From: Emticicia sp043780375
GTDB taxonomy: Bacteria > Bacteroidota > Bacteroidia > Cytophagales > Spirosomataceae
Direction: 5' to 3'
Length of the DNA stretch: 12,362 nucleotides
NCBI RefSeq assembly: GCF_043780375.1
Contig: NZ_JAYWCU010000048.1
Coordinates: forward strand, 1 to 12,362
Shown: piece by piece, positions 1 to 7,928 of the stretch
How positions within the stretch are numbered: the stretch's first letter is position 1
How the letters are laid out: every line of letters starts with the position of its first letter
Translations under genes and position numbers: made by a program
The notes under the pieces: model-generated
The model's input: only the letters and a program-made list of their open reading frames with translations
Told to the model about the DNA's origin: nothing
Databases searched by the model: none

Positions 1-164
1 GTTCGTTTTGGCGTATTTTTAAGTATTGCATATCGCTTTTTTTTGCAAAGGTCGCACAAACGCACGTTAATATAATAATTTAGTGTTCAAAATGTCTAAT
101 GTGAAAAAATCATAAATATTAATAAATTACTCGTAAATCATAATTCTAAATTCGTAATTTCTCA
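1..164. other. AT-rich flank downstream of gldG
   Basis: No gene is visible. Near the gldG stop there is a loose inverted repeat (AAATTAC at 124-130, GTAATTT at 154-160) in a stretch rich in repeated AATTC/GTAAT words. It has no GC-rich stem or T-run, so I do not call it a terminator. Further left, on the minus strand, a TTTGC box near 47-51 resembles part of a -7 element for a gene reading out of the window, but its upstream half does not match TAnn. Confidence 0.35.
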
Positions 165-1874
165 CTAAATGCCATATTCTCTTTTTCTCCACCATTGCAG
201 AATAAAACCAAAAACAAGCACTAAGCCAACGGGCAGACCGATGTTTAATATTTGCCAGAAAGTTCGCTCGTCACGGGTGCGAAGTTTGTTAAGTGGACGA
301 AGTTTCACTTCTTTTCCACGTGCTTGAATCACGCCATTTTCATCAATCAAATAGTCAATGGCATTCATCATAAAATCTTTATTACCAAAAGTGTGTTTCG
401 AGATTTTATCATAACCTAAAGGCATCGGATTACCCGTTTTTTGACTTACTTCATTGACTATCAAATCGCCATCTGAGCAAACGATAATTTTGGTAGGTAA
501 ACTTTCGAACTTAAAATTGGCAAATTTTGGGTCGTTTGGCAATAAACGATTTTTATATAATGACTGAAATTTCCCTTCCAATAAATATGCAATTGTTTTC
601 ACACCTCCTTGGTATTCGGCTTGGTCGGCTTCGGTACGGGCTTCATTAAAAGTTACAAAAGCGGGAGCGTTCAAAACTTTGGTATAAGGTGTGGTCATTA
701 ATAATGGTGTTTTTGTAACTCCATCTGCTCTTACGGTGTCGATAGAGGCTACATAACGACTAAAAACCAAATCTAAATTATTGGTTATCAAGCTTTTGCC
801 AAAATTACTTATAAGTGGATAATATCTATATGGTACTGGCTGAATATTTGGTTTATCGCCCATGTCACCGACCACCATCGGAATCATAGCACTGCTTCCT
901 GCATCTTTTATGATATTTGAGTTTATCCGAACGCCATATTTGAACAACAAATCGGTCAAATTCAAGTCTAAAGGTTGAGCATAATTTCCTTCCAAACCAA
1001 CCGAATCTACCTTTAATCCATCAACGAAAAACAACATTCGTCCGCCGCTCATTACAAACTGGTCGATTTTATATTTGGTGCTGTCATCTACTGGAAAATC
1101 GGGTTTCGGTAAAATCATTGCATCAAGCCCTTGAAAAGTTGGTGAACTTTTGGCATCAATGATAAACAAATCATAACGCTCTTGTAATGAGGCGATTAAG
1201 TCAGAAAAATTGAGCGGCTTTAACTTCGTAAACTCTGCTAAAAGTCCAATTTTTTTTCGCTCTCTCAAAGTCAATTTTCTGATAGCTGTTGCCAATTCGT
1301 ACTCAACATTTTCATAAGATTGATTCAATTTCTCTTCGGCGGTTTTGCCTTGCGTGCCTTTTAGCAATAAAACTGGCACTTCTTTTCCTGCCACACTCAC
1401 CAAAGCATAAGGGAAAATAATATTTTCGACCTGACGACCATTTTTAGTATCCACCACCCGAGTTGGATTCATGCCTTTTTTTGCCAATTCCACATAAAAC
1501 TCTTCACGCTTTTTTGTGTCAGCTTCGGCATTTGGGTTGATAAATTTATAGTTAATGTTTGTTCCACCATAAACCTTAAACTCTTCGAGGGTTTCGGTAA
1601 CGGCACGTTTGAGGCGTTCAAAGCCACTTGGGAGTTCATCGCCATCTAAATAAATTTTTACAAAAACATCCACAGTTTGCTGCTCAGATGAGTCTTTTTC
1701 AGAAAGATTTTCGAGTAAAGATTTGGTTGCTTCAGAAAGCGAATAGCGTTTTTCTTCGGTGAGGTCGAGACGAAAAAAAACAAAAGATGCTAAAACATTC
1801 AACAACACAATTCCACCAATAACGAGAAGGGTTACGACAAATTTATTTTTCATTATATGCTTAAAAGAGGGCAT
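165..1874 (-). CDS. gldG: Gliding-associated ABC transporter auxiliary protein GldG
   Basis: A 569-residue protein with the GldG layout: one N-terminal membrane helix (about residues 12-33), then the family hallmark FRLDLTEEKRYSLS, a long extracytoplasmic region of the ABC_transp_aux/DUF4350 type, and a C-terminal membrane helix (about 541-561) ending in a basic tail (WWRKREYGI). GldG is known to work with GldA (ATPase) and GldF (permease) as an ABC transporter linked to gliding motility in Bacteroidota; its substrate is not settled. The length is normal and the frame intact. Two starts are possible: ATG at 1874, or ATG at 1853 (MKNKF...), which puts the membrane helix nearer the N-terminus. 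A -7-like box at 1898-1891 allows either. gldF usually sits directly upstream of gldG, but here a divergent cupin gene does, so gldF must lie beyond the left edge or elsewhere. Family call firm; exact start not. Confidence 0.9.
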   Translation of the reverse strand: MPSFKHIMKNKFVVTLLVIGGIVLLNVLASFVFFRLDLTEEKRYSLSEATKSLLENLSEKDSSEQQTVDVFVKIYLDGDELPSGFERLKRAVTETLEEFKVYGGTNINYKFINPNAEADTKKREEFYVELAKKGMNPTRVVDTKNGRQVENIIFPYALVSVAGKEVPVLLLKGTQGKTAEEKLNQSYENVEYELATAIRKLTLRERKKIGLLAEFTKLKPLNFSDLIASLQERYDLFIIDAKSSPTFQGLDAMILPKPDFPVDDSTKYKIDQFVMSGGRMLFFVDGLKVDSVGLEGNYAQPLDLNLTDLLFKYGVRINSNIIKDAGSSAMIPMVVGDMGDKPNIQPVPYRYYPLISNFGKSLITNNLDLVFSRYVASIDTVRADGVTKTPLLMTTPYTKVLNAPAFVTFNEARTEADQAEYQGGVKTIAYLLEGKFQSLYKNRLLPNDPKFANFKFESLPTKIIVCSDGDLIVNEVSQKTGNPMPLGYDKISKHTFGNKDFMMNAIDYLIDENGVIQARGKEVKLRPLNKLRTRDERTFWQILNIGLPVGLVLVFGFILQWWRKREYGI

Positions 1875-1880
1875 TTCCAG

Positions 1881-1888
1881 TAATTTTG
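1881..1888 (+). promoter_or_regulatory. Putative -7 box for the cupin gene
   Basis: TAATTTTG matches the Bacteroidota -7 consensus TAnnTTTG exactly. A transcript starting about 7 bases downstream would have a leader of roughly 35 bases before the ATG at 1931. No TTTG -33 box is seen at the expected distance, so support is the -7 box and its position only. Confidence 0.45.
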
Positions 1889-1890
1889 TT

Positions 1891-1898
1891 CAAAAATA
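1891..1898 (-). promoter_or_regulatory. Putative -7 box for gldG
   Basis: On the minus strand this reads TATTTTTG, an exact TAnnTTTG match, 16 bases upstream of the first gldG ATG (1874) and 37 upstream of the second (1853). It faces the cupin -7 box with two bases between them. No convincing -33 box is present. Confidence 0.45.
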
Positions 1899-1930
1899 AG
1901 ACTTTACATTTACTTATACTTGATTTTTCT

Positions 1931-2431
1931 ATGTTTCCTGCCAAATATTGGGTCGAAAAGCTAAAAATGAAAAGCCATCCCGAAGGTGGCTACTTTGCTG
2001 AAACTTATCGTTCGACAGAAATCATTACACAAAACTCTCTTCCTAAACGCTTTTCGGGTAATAGAAATTACAGCACGGGCATTTATTTTTTGTTGGAAAG
2101 TCATCATTTTTCGGCCTTTCATCGCATACAATCTGATGAAATGTGGCATTTTTATGCTGGCGATTCGTTGAATATCTATTATATTGATAATGAAGGGTTT
2201 ATGCAAATAATTAGGCTCGGAAACAATCCCGAAAAAGGCGAAGTCTTTCAAGCGGTTGTACCCGCAGGAGTTTGGTTTGGAAGTAAACCCACCTCCGAAA
2301 ATAGCTATTCTTTGGTTGGTTGCACTGTTGCCCCAGGATTTGATTTTGATGATTTTGAAATGCCCAAGCAACAAACGCTTTTACAAGAATTTCCTGAACA
2401 TCGTGCTATTATTGAGATGCTGACACATTAA
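1931..2431 (+). CDS. Cupin_5 (DUF985, COG3542) family protein
   Basis: A 166-residue protein of the cupin_5/DUF985 family, often labelled a predicted sugar epimerase-like cupin; no reaction is firmly established. It begins with the family N-terminus (YWVEKLKMKSHPEGGYFAET, about residues 6-25), then TGIYFLL (49-55), the first cupin motif FHRIQSDEMWHFYAGD (63-78, with H64, E70 and H73 as likely metal or ligand residues), and PAGVWFGS (111-118) of the second motif, followed by GCTVAPGFDFDDFEM near the end. It lacks a signal peptide, so it is probably cytoplasmic. The frame stays open upstream to a TTG at 1886, but that codon lies inside the -7 box and the extra residues do not fit the family, so I chose ATG 1931. 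It diverges from gldG. A full-length, ordinary member; the physiological role is unknown. Confidence 0.85.
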   Translation: MFPAKYWVEKLKMKSHPEGGYFAETYRSTEIITQNSLPKRFSGNRNYSTGIYFLLESHHFSAFHRIQSDEMWHFYAGDSLNIYYIDNEGFMQIIRLGNNPEKGEVFQAVVPAGVWFGSKPTSENSYSLVGCTVAPGFDFDDFEMPKQQTLLQEFPEHRAIIEMLTH

Positions 2432-2440
2432 AAAAATTGT

Positions 2441-2460
2441 GAATGAGTGAATGAATGAAT
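2441..2460 (+). repeat. Tetranucleotide repeat (GAAT)n, one variant unit
   Basis: Five tandem four-base units read GAAT GAGT GAAT GAAT GAAT. They lie between the cupin stop codon and the putative -7 box of the DUF4293 gene. The tract is short and imperfect. Confidence 0.6.
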
Positions 2461-2471
2461 GGGTAATTGAG

Positions 2472-2479
2472 TATTTTTG
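2472..2479 (+). promoter_or_regulatory. Putative -7 box for the DUF4293 gene
   Basis: TATTTTTG followed by C matches TAnnTTTG exactly and lies 35 bases before the ATG at 2515, giving a leader of about 29 bases. No TTTG is found at the expected -33 position. Confidence 0.45.
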
Positions 2480-2514
2480 CACATTATTAAAAAAAAAATT
2501 AAATTTTTATAGGA

Positions 2515-2985
2515 ATGTTACAACGTATTCAATCTTTATTATTATTACTCGTTGCCATTTGCATGGTTTTCTTTTTGGCTACTCAAACTTGGCATAAAGT
2601 GGGGGTTGGCGAGTCGGTTTCTCTAAGTCCATATTATCTTACTTACATGAAAGGCAGCTTAGTTGCAGAAAACAAGCCTGTTTATTATTTGGCATTAATG
2701 GCAATTCTTTCGGCTGGGTTGGCGATTTTTACTATTTTTCAATACAAAAACCGAGTTCGTCAAATGCTTTTTGTGGCTCTAAATTCGCTTATCGGAGCAG
2801 GTTTATTAGGTGCAACAGTTTATCATATTCAGTTTGATGCTAATAAACTTTTTGCTCCCGAAGACCAAGGTAATTTTGGTATTAGTTTTTGGGGTGTGTT
2901 CGTAGCTTTGGTCTTCAATTGGATAGCCAATCGCCTTATCCGTAACGACGAGAAAAAAGTAAAAGATGCTGATAGAATGAGGTAA
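2515..2985 (+). CDS. DUF4293 family integral membrane protein
   Basis: A 156-residue protein with four predicted membrane helices (about residues 6-23, 56-76, 82-104 and 121-141) and a short, charged C-terminal tail (RNDEKKVKDADRMR). The opening MLQRIQSLLLLLVA and the four-helix layout match DUF4293, a family I know from Bacteroidota with no assigned function. The loop between helices 1 and 2 (about 24-55) is hydrophilic. It is preceded by its own -7-like box, so it is probably transcribed separately from the cupin gene. Its stop codon lies one base from the stop of the convergent response regulator, leaving no room for a terminator between them. Family assignment is fairly secure; function is unknown. 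Confidence 0.8.
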   Translation: MLQRIQSLLLLLVAICMVFFLATQTWHKVGVGESVSLSPYYLTYMKGSLVAENKPVYYLALMAILSAGLAIFTIFQYKNRVRQMLFVALNSLIGAGLLGATVYHIQFDANKLFAPEDQGNFGISFWGVFVALVFNWIANRLIRNDEKKVKDADRMR

Positions 2986-2986
2986 T

Positions 2987-3670
2987 CTAACAAATCAGCT
3001 TGAAACCCTCACCGTGCATATTCATTATTTGCAAATTAGGATCTTCTTTGAGGTGTTTTCTTAGTTTTGTGATATAAACATCCATGCTTCGGGCATTGAA
3101 ATAGCTATCGTCACCCCAAATCAATTTTAAAGCAAAACTTCTGCTGACCGACTGATTTTTATTTTGGCAAAGTAGTTTTAGTAATTCTGATTCTTTGGTA
3201 GTAAGTTTATTTTGAGAATAATTGATGCTCAAACTATTGGTTTGGGCATCAAATTTATAAGCCCCAATCTCAAATTTAAGTATCTGATTATCAGGCTCTT
3301 GTTTGCTAATTCTACGTAAAATTGCTTTCATTCGCATCAACAATTCTTCCATGCTGAATGGCTTCGTGATATAATCGTCGGCCCCAACTTTAAAGCCTTG
3401 AATCGTATCATCTTTCATAGATTTGGCGGTCAGAAAAATAATCGGAATCTCTTTATCTTTCATTCGGATTTCTTTTGCCAGCGAAAATCCATCTTTTTTC
3501 GGCATCATCACATCAAAAATACACATATCATATCCACCTTTTTCTAAGAAAAACTTTATGCCTTCTTCGCCATTTTTAGCCAAATCAGTGGTGAAACCTT
3601 TTGCTTCCAAATATTCTTGTAGCAACATTCCCAAGTTTGGGTCGTCTTCTGTTAAAAGGATTTTTGCCAT
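2987..3670 (-). CDS. OmpR/PhoB-family response regulator
   Basis: A 227-residue two-domain regulator. The N-terminal receiver domain (about 1-120) has the acidic pocket E8/D9, the phosphoacceptor D53 (in IFDVMMPKKDG), the switch residue T81 (FLTAK) and K103 (ITKPF). The C-terminal part (about 130-227) is an OmpR-type winged helix with a recognition helix around SMDVYITKLRKHL and the wing MHGEGFKLI. All phosphotransfer residues are present, so it should work as a phosphorylation-controlled DNA-binding protein. It lies 11 bases downstream of the sensor kinase on the same strand, surely its partner in an operon. Its targets cannot be read from the sequence. Bacteroidota homologues include RprY, but I cannot assign that name here. 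Confidence 0.93.
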   Translation of the reverse strand: MAKILLTEDDPNLGMLLQEYLEAKGFTTDLAKNGEEGIKFFLEKGGYDMCIFDVMMPKKDGFSLAKEIRMKDKEIPIIFLTAKSMKDDTIQGFKVGADDYITKPFSMEELLMRMKAILRRISKQEPDNQILKFEIGAYKFDAQTNSLSINYSQNKLTTKESELLKLLCQNKNQSVSRSFALKLIWGDDSYFNARSMDVYITKLRKHLKEDPNLQIMNMHGEGFKLIC

Positions 3671-3681
3671 TTTTTTCTTGT

Positions 3682-5592
3682 TTAAGAGGTATGCAGTACA
3701 TCTCTACGTATAAATGTAATTTCAAACTTACTTCCTTCGCCTAATTTACTTTCGACAAATATTTGCCCGTTGTGCGATTCTACCATTTTTTTGACATAAC
3801 TCAAACCTAAACCAAAGCCTTTTACGTCATGTAAATTTCCTGTTGGAACTCTATAAAAACGTTCGAAAATTCGGACAACTTGCTCTTTTGTCATGCCAAT
3901 TCCTTTATCTAAAATGCTAATTTTCAAGGCATTACCCACATTTTCGGTGCGAACCGTTATTACTGGATTTTCAGGCGAATATTTATTGGCGTTGTCGAGC
4001 AAGTTATAAATAATATTGGTCAAATGTACTTCATCTGCTTCAATTTCTGGATTTTCTGCCTCTAATTCGAGGTTTACAATGCCATTTTTTTGTTCGATTT
4101 GAACACTCAAGTTAGTCAAAACTTGTTCAATTGTTTCGTGTACATCTACACTTCCGAGTCGAAGTTTTACTTCACCTTTATCAAGCAATGCCATTTGCAA
4201 AACTTTCTCTACTTGCGTACCGAGCCTTCGATTTTCGTCTTGAATAATATTAAGGTAGCGACTTATTTTTGAGTTATCTTTTTTCACTTCGTTGTCTTTC
4301 ATCACTTCCACCGCAAGCGAAATCGTCGAGATAGGCGTTTTAAATTCGTGCGTCATATTATTGATGAAATCATTCTTAATATCTGCCAGCTTTTTTTGCT
4401 TCAACATTGTACTAACCGAACTATAAAACACACCGCCAATCATTAAAATCAATAGTATCGAACTCAAAAAAACAGTCCACATATTTCGTAAGATGAAATC
4501 TTGTGTGTTAGGAAAATAGACGTATAAAAAATGACTTTGTGGCTGCAAATCGTTTGGAAAAAGGAGCATTTTATGCGATTTTTTGAGCAATTCTGGGCTA
4601 TAATTAACTGCAAATGATGAAAAAATCATATTTGAACCATTCTTTACACCATATTGATATGGAATCGTGATACCTCTACTATGCAATTCTTTTTTCAATA
4701 AAGTATCCAATGTTTGGCGGTCGAGACGTTCATAAATATCTCTACTTCCTTGAATAACATCGCTAAAAACATTTCTCACTAATTCTGCCTTGTTTTTCGT
4801 GCGTTCATAGCTCGTTTGGATATTGTGTTCTTGCCTCTTTCGAGGCATTTCTATTGCTCTATCTACTTTATTCGTTTTTCTCACAATCAAATTGAGAGAA
4901 TCGGTTGGCAGATTACTTTCATAGTAATAGTTATAAGTAAGTACGCCATTTTCGTTATCAACCTTCAACTCCATATTATTTGTTGGACGATTCCGCTTTG
5001 TTCTACTCAATTGAACAACCTGATGATTGATTGCTTGAATCAAATCTTCAACACTCCGCTGACGCATCAACAAAGAGCGAGTGGGTTGATTCAGCTCGTC
5101 CCAAGCTAAACTTTGTTCTTCCAACATTTCTCTTATCAAACCCATCTGTCGAGCAGGAATTTCAAAACTTGGTTCGGCTAAAAAAATATCAGATGGAGCA
5201 ATCGTAACTATCTGACTACCAATGCCTTGAGGCAATCGAACAATACGAGTATTTTCTCTTTCTTGTGGCTCGGCATTTATCAACGTTTCACCCAACGGCA
5301 CTGTTGAGGCATTCCGTTCTTGAACTGTTGGTTTACGAACTCTTTTTCTTTGATTTTGATGCTGCGTAATCGCCAAAAGTCGCTTTTGTTCTTGAGCTTT
5401 CATCTGTTGATTTGCCAAGAACATTACCTCTTGTTTTTCTATTTGCTTTACTGTGGCTTGCAAGGCATCATTTACATCACGGTCGAACTGTTCTTTTTTG
5501 ACCGAAATAGCATTTTCAATCCAATACCATTGAAAGGCGATGAGACCAATCAAAGCAAGCAACATCAGAATGATAATATTACGGAAATTCAT
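3682..5592 (-). CDS. Membrane sensor histidine kinase
   Basis: A 636-residue kinase. A first membrane helix (about 5-23) and a second (about 372-393) enclose a periplasmic region of nearly 350 residues that I do not recognise; it is rich in Gln, Arg and Glu and looks partly coiled-coil (about 30-80). About twenty residues after helix 2 comes the HisKA domain with phosphoacceptor H415 (NMTHEFKTP). The HATPase domain follows: N-box NLLDNANKYS (N530, N534), G1 box DKGIG (562-566), F-box FERFYR (576-581) and G2 box GFGLGL (592-597). All catalytic motifs are intact. No HAMP or PAS domain is evident between helix 2 and HisKA. It is the first gene of an operon with the OmpR-type regulator, which it should phosphorylate. 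The stimulus is unknown. No convincing promoter could be picked in the region shared with the SGNH gene. Confidence 0.93.
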   Translation of the reverse strand: MNFRNIIILMLLALIGLIAFQWYWIENAISVKKEQFDRDVNDALQATVKQIEKQEVMFLANQQMKAQEQKRLLAITQHQNQRKRVRKPTVQERNASTVPLGETLINAEPQERENTRIVRLPQGIGSQIVTIAPSDIFLAEPSFEIPARQMGLIREMLEEQSLAWDELNQPTRSLLMRQRSVEDLIQAINHQVVQLSRTKRNRPTNNMELKVDNENGVLTYNYYYESNLPTDSLNLIVRKTNKVDRAIEMPRKRQEHNIQTSYERTKNKAELVRNVFSDVIQGSRDIYERLDRQTLDTLLKKELHSRGITIPYQYGVKNGSNMIFSSFAVNYSPELLKKSHKMLLFPNDLQPQSHFLYVYFPNTQDFILRNMWTVFLSSILLILMIGGVFYSSVSTMLKQKKLADIKNDFINNMTHEFKTPISTISLAVEVMKDNEVKKDNSKISRYLNIIQDENRRLGTQVEKVLQMALLDKGEVKLRLGSVDVHETIEQVLTNLSVQIEQKNGIVNLELEAENPEIEADEVHLTNIIYNLLDNANKYSPENPVITVRTENVGNALKISILDKGIGMTKEQVVRIFERFYRVPTGNLHDVKGFGLGLSYVKKMVESHNGQIFVESKLGEGSKFEITFIRRDVLHTS

Positions 5593-5724
5593 TTTCTTGT
5601 GATTATACTTTTACTCCACGAAATTAACGCCATAAAATCTAAATTATGCCTTATTTAACACTTTTTAACATCAAACAATTTACTAACTTTACAAATTATC
5701 AACAAAACCAAAGCCTTAAAAATA

Positions 5725-6573
5725 ATGATTTTAGTGATATTTCTTTGTTTATTTCTTGTTTTGGGAGCTATTTATGTTTGGCTTTATCAAAAAGTATCTA
5801 AACATATGCCTGAAAATTACCCAAATGAGAAAAATCGTCAGCAAATTGACCCTACAAAAAAGGTAATTGTCTGTTTTGGAGATAGTAATACGCACGGAAA
5901 TGTGAGTTATAATTGGGTCAATGATTTAAGTTCACAACTAATTGATTATCAGATTTTTAATGCCGGGATAAACTCCGATTTGACTTATACTTTACTTCGC
6001 CGAATAGATGATGTGATAGCTTGCAAACCTGATTTTATAACGATTTTGATAGGAACAAATGATGTGAACTCGACTATGCACCTCAAAATTGAAAAACGTT
6101 ATCAGCAATTAGGCAGAATTGATAAAATTATTTCGCCAAATTTTGAAGATTTCAAGAAAAATTATATTGAAATTATTAATCAACTCAAACAAAAAACAAA
6201 GGCAAAAATTGCTATTATGTCATTACCCGTGATGGGTGAAGATTTGAGTCATGAGGCTAATCTCCGAGCTGATAAATATAGTGATTTTATAAAGCAATTG
6301 GCTACAGACAAACAAGTTAGCTATCTTCCTGTACGTGAAAAACAAAAGGAGTTTTTACTCAAAAATCCAAAACCTTTGAAACATCGTTTTGAAGAAACTT
6401 ATAAACTGCTCAATTTTTCGGTAATTAGCCACTATTTATTAGGCAAAACTTGGGATGAAATAACAACCAAACATGGTTTTCAGCTAACACCCGATAATTT
6501 GCACCAAAATTCGATTGCAGGAGGAATGATTCGGGATTTAATCATACCAACCGCTCAAACGGAGCTGGATTGA
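5725..6573 (+). CDS. Membrane-anchored SGNH/GDSL hydrolase
   Basis: A 282-residue SGNH-fold hydrolase. It shows block I FGDSN (51-55, nucleophile S54), block II glycine in NAGIN (G81), block III GTND (110-113, N112) and block V DNLH (257-260, the catalytic Asp/His pair). Family members are esterases, lipases, thioesterases or carbohydrate deacetylases; the substrate here is not predictable. Residues 1-20 form a hydrophobic segment (ILVIFLCLFLVLGAIYVWL) that reads as an uncleaved anchor or signal, so the enzyme probably acts at the membrane or outside it. It is the first of three same-strand genes (37 and 28 base gaps to the next). Upstream, TAACTTTA at 5684-5691 is a one-mismatch -7 box, weak evidence for a promoter. 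Confidence 0.88.
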   Translation: MILVIFLCLFLVLGAIYVWLYQKVSKHMPENYPNEKNRQQIDPTKKVIVCFGDSNTHGNVSYNWVNDLSSQLIDYQIFNAGINSDLTYTLLRRIDDVIACKPDFITILIGTNDVNSTMHLKIEKRYQQLGRIDKIISPNFEDFKKNYIEIINQLKQKTKAKIAIMSLPVMGEDLSHEANLRADKYSDFIKQLATDKQVSYLPVREKQKEFLLKNPKPLKHRFEETYKLLNFSVISHYLLGKTWDEITTKHGFQLTPDNLHQNSIAGGMIRDLIIPTAQTELD

Positions 6574-6610
6574 TTGTTTTAATTTTTGTATAGAATTTTA
6601 AAAATAAAAG

Positions 6611-7900
6611 ATGAAGCAAGTATGTATTATTGGTGCTGGGTCGTCGGGAATTACTGCGGCAAAAGCCATGAAAGAAAAAGGCATTTCGTTTGATTGCTTT
6701 GAAAAAGGCTCAAATATTGGTGGTGTCTGGCGATTTAATAATGATAATGGTTTATCGTCAGCGTACCGAAGTTTACATATCAACACTAACCGTGTGGTAA
6801 TGTCGTATTCTGACTTCCCGATGCCAGACGATTTTCCCATGTTTCCGCATCATTCCAATATCATCGAATACTTTGAAAACTATGTTGAGCATTTCAAGCT
6901 TCGAGAAAATATCACCTTTAATACTTCTGTTGTTGATATAGTAAAAAATGCCGACGGAACGTATAAAGTTGCACTTGATAATAGACAAACATTTGATTAT
7001 CAATATATTATCGTAGCAAATGGTCACCATTGGAATCCTCGTTTTCCGACTCCAGAGTTTAAAGGGGAGTTTACGGGGGAGGTTCTACATTCACACTATT
7101 ATAGAGAAGCCGAGCAAGTTCAAAATAAAGATGTGCTGATAGTTGGCATCGGAAATTCGGCGGTTGATATTGCCTGCGAAGCAGCTCGATTACACACAGG
7201 TAGAGTAGTCATTTCGACTCGAAGTGGTGCGTATATTACGCCTAACTGGATCTGGAGTACACCTTTCGATAATTTGGCAAACCCTCTCACAGCAAAACTC
7301 CCCCTTTGGTTACAACGTTCCTTGCTAAGTGCAACGCTATGGCTGGCACGTGGAAAGCAAGAAGATTATGGCGTACCGAAACCTAATCGCCCCGTACTTA
7401 GCGAACACCCAACTCTTTCGCAAGATTTATTGAACCTTTCGGGGCGTGGATTGGTAAAATTTAAGCCCAATATTAAAGAATTTAACGGAAAAACAGTTGT
7501 TTTTGAAGATGGAACTGAGCAAGATTTCGATATAATTGTTTATGCCACAGGTTATAAAGTTACTTTTCCATTCTTAAAACATTATGTCGAATTTGATGTT
7601 GAAGAGTCAAATGACATTCGTTTGTACAAAAAAGTGATTCATCCCGATTACAAAAATTTGTTCTTTATGGCATTGATTCAGCCTTTGGGGGCAATTATGC
7701 CTTTGGCAGAAATTCAGTCGAAATGGGTTGCAAAAATCATTAAAGGCGAAAGTAAATTACCTTCAAAAGAAACCATGCTTCAATCAATTGAAGAAGACAA
7801 ACAAAAGCTAATTAAACGCTATAAACAATCGCCTCGCCATACACTTCAAGTTGACTTTTTTACTTATAAAGAGAGTATCGAAAAGGAAATGAAGAGGTAA
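6611..7900 (+). CDS. Flavin-containing monooxygenase-like FAD/NADPH enzyme
   Basis: A 429-residue two-dinucleotide-domain flavoprotein. The FAD site is GAGSSG (8-13) after a short beta strand, with E31 at the end of the second strand and GGVW (37-40) following. N60, in the INTN stretch, sits where FMOs carry the Asn that stabilises the hydroperoxyflavin. The class fingerprint FxGxxxHxxxY is present (F154, G156, H160, Y164). The NADPH-binding motif is GIGNSAVD (179-186), and YATGY (311-315) is the C-terminal FMO motif. Such enzymes oxygenate soft nucleophiles (N or S), and some carry out Baeyer-Villiger reactions; the substrate is unknown. It has no signal peptide and should be cytoplasmic. 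It starts 37 bases after the SGNH gene and 28 before the PLP enzyme, which suggests a shared transcript and possibly a shared pathway. Length and motifs look complete. Confidence 0.88.
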   Translation: MKQVCIIGAGSSGITAAKAMKEKGISFDCFEKGSNIGGVWRFNNDNGLSSAYRSLHINTNRVVMSYSDFPMPDDFPMFPHHSNIIEYFENYVEHFKLRENITFNTSVVDIVKNADGTYKVALDNRQTFDYQYIIVANGHHWNPRFPTPEFKGEFTGEVLHSHYYREAEQVQNKDVLIVGIGNSAVDIACEAARLHTGRVVISTRSGAYITPNWIWSTPFDNLANPLTAKLPLWLQRSLLSATLWLARGKQEDYGVPKPNRPVLSEHPTLSQDLLNLSGRGLVKFKPNIKEFNGKTVVFEDGTEQDFDIIVYATGYKVTFPFLKHYVEFDVEESNDIRLYKKVIHPDYKNLFFMALIQPLGAIMPLAEIQSKWVAKIIKGESKLPSKETMLQSIEEDKQKLIKRYKQSPRHTLQVDFFTYKESIEKEMKR

Positions 7901-7928
7901 TATTTATTTTTAAATTATTAAAAAACTA

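Noticed and set aside
124..160. Inverted repeat after gldG as a terminator
   Set aside because: The arms are only seven AT-rich bases around a 23-base loop, with no T-run, so it is not a credible intrinsic terminator.
1886..1930. Upstream extension of the cupin gene to a TTG codon
   Set aside because: The TTG is inside the -7 box and the added residues do not match the family N-terminus.
1961..2374. A 137-codon minus-strand frame inside the cupin gene
   Set aside because: It lies wholly opposite a gene with clear cupin_5 motifs and has no family features of its own.
5320..5658. Plus-strand frames opposite the histidine kinase, including one of 112 codons
   Set aside because: They are antisense to a complete kinase and encode no recognisable protein.
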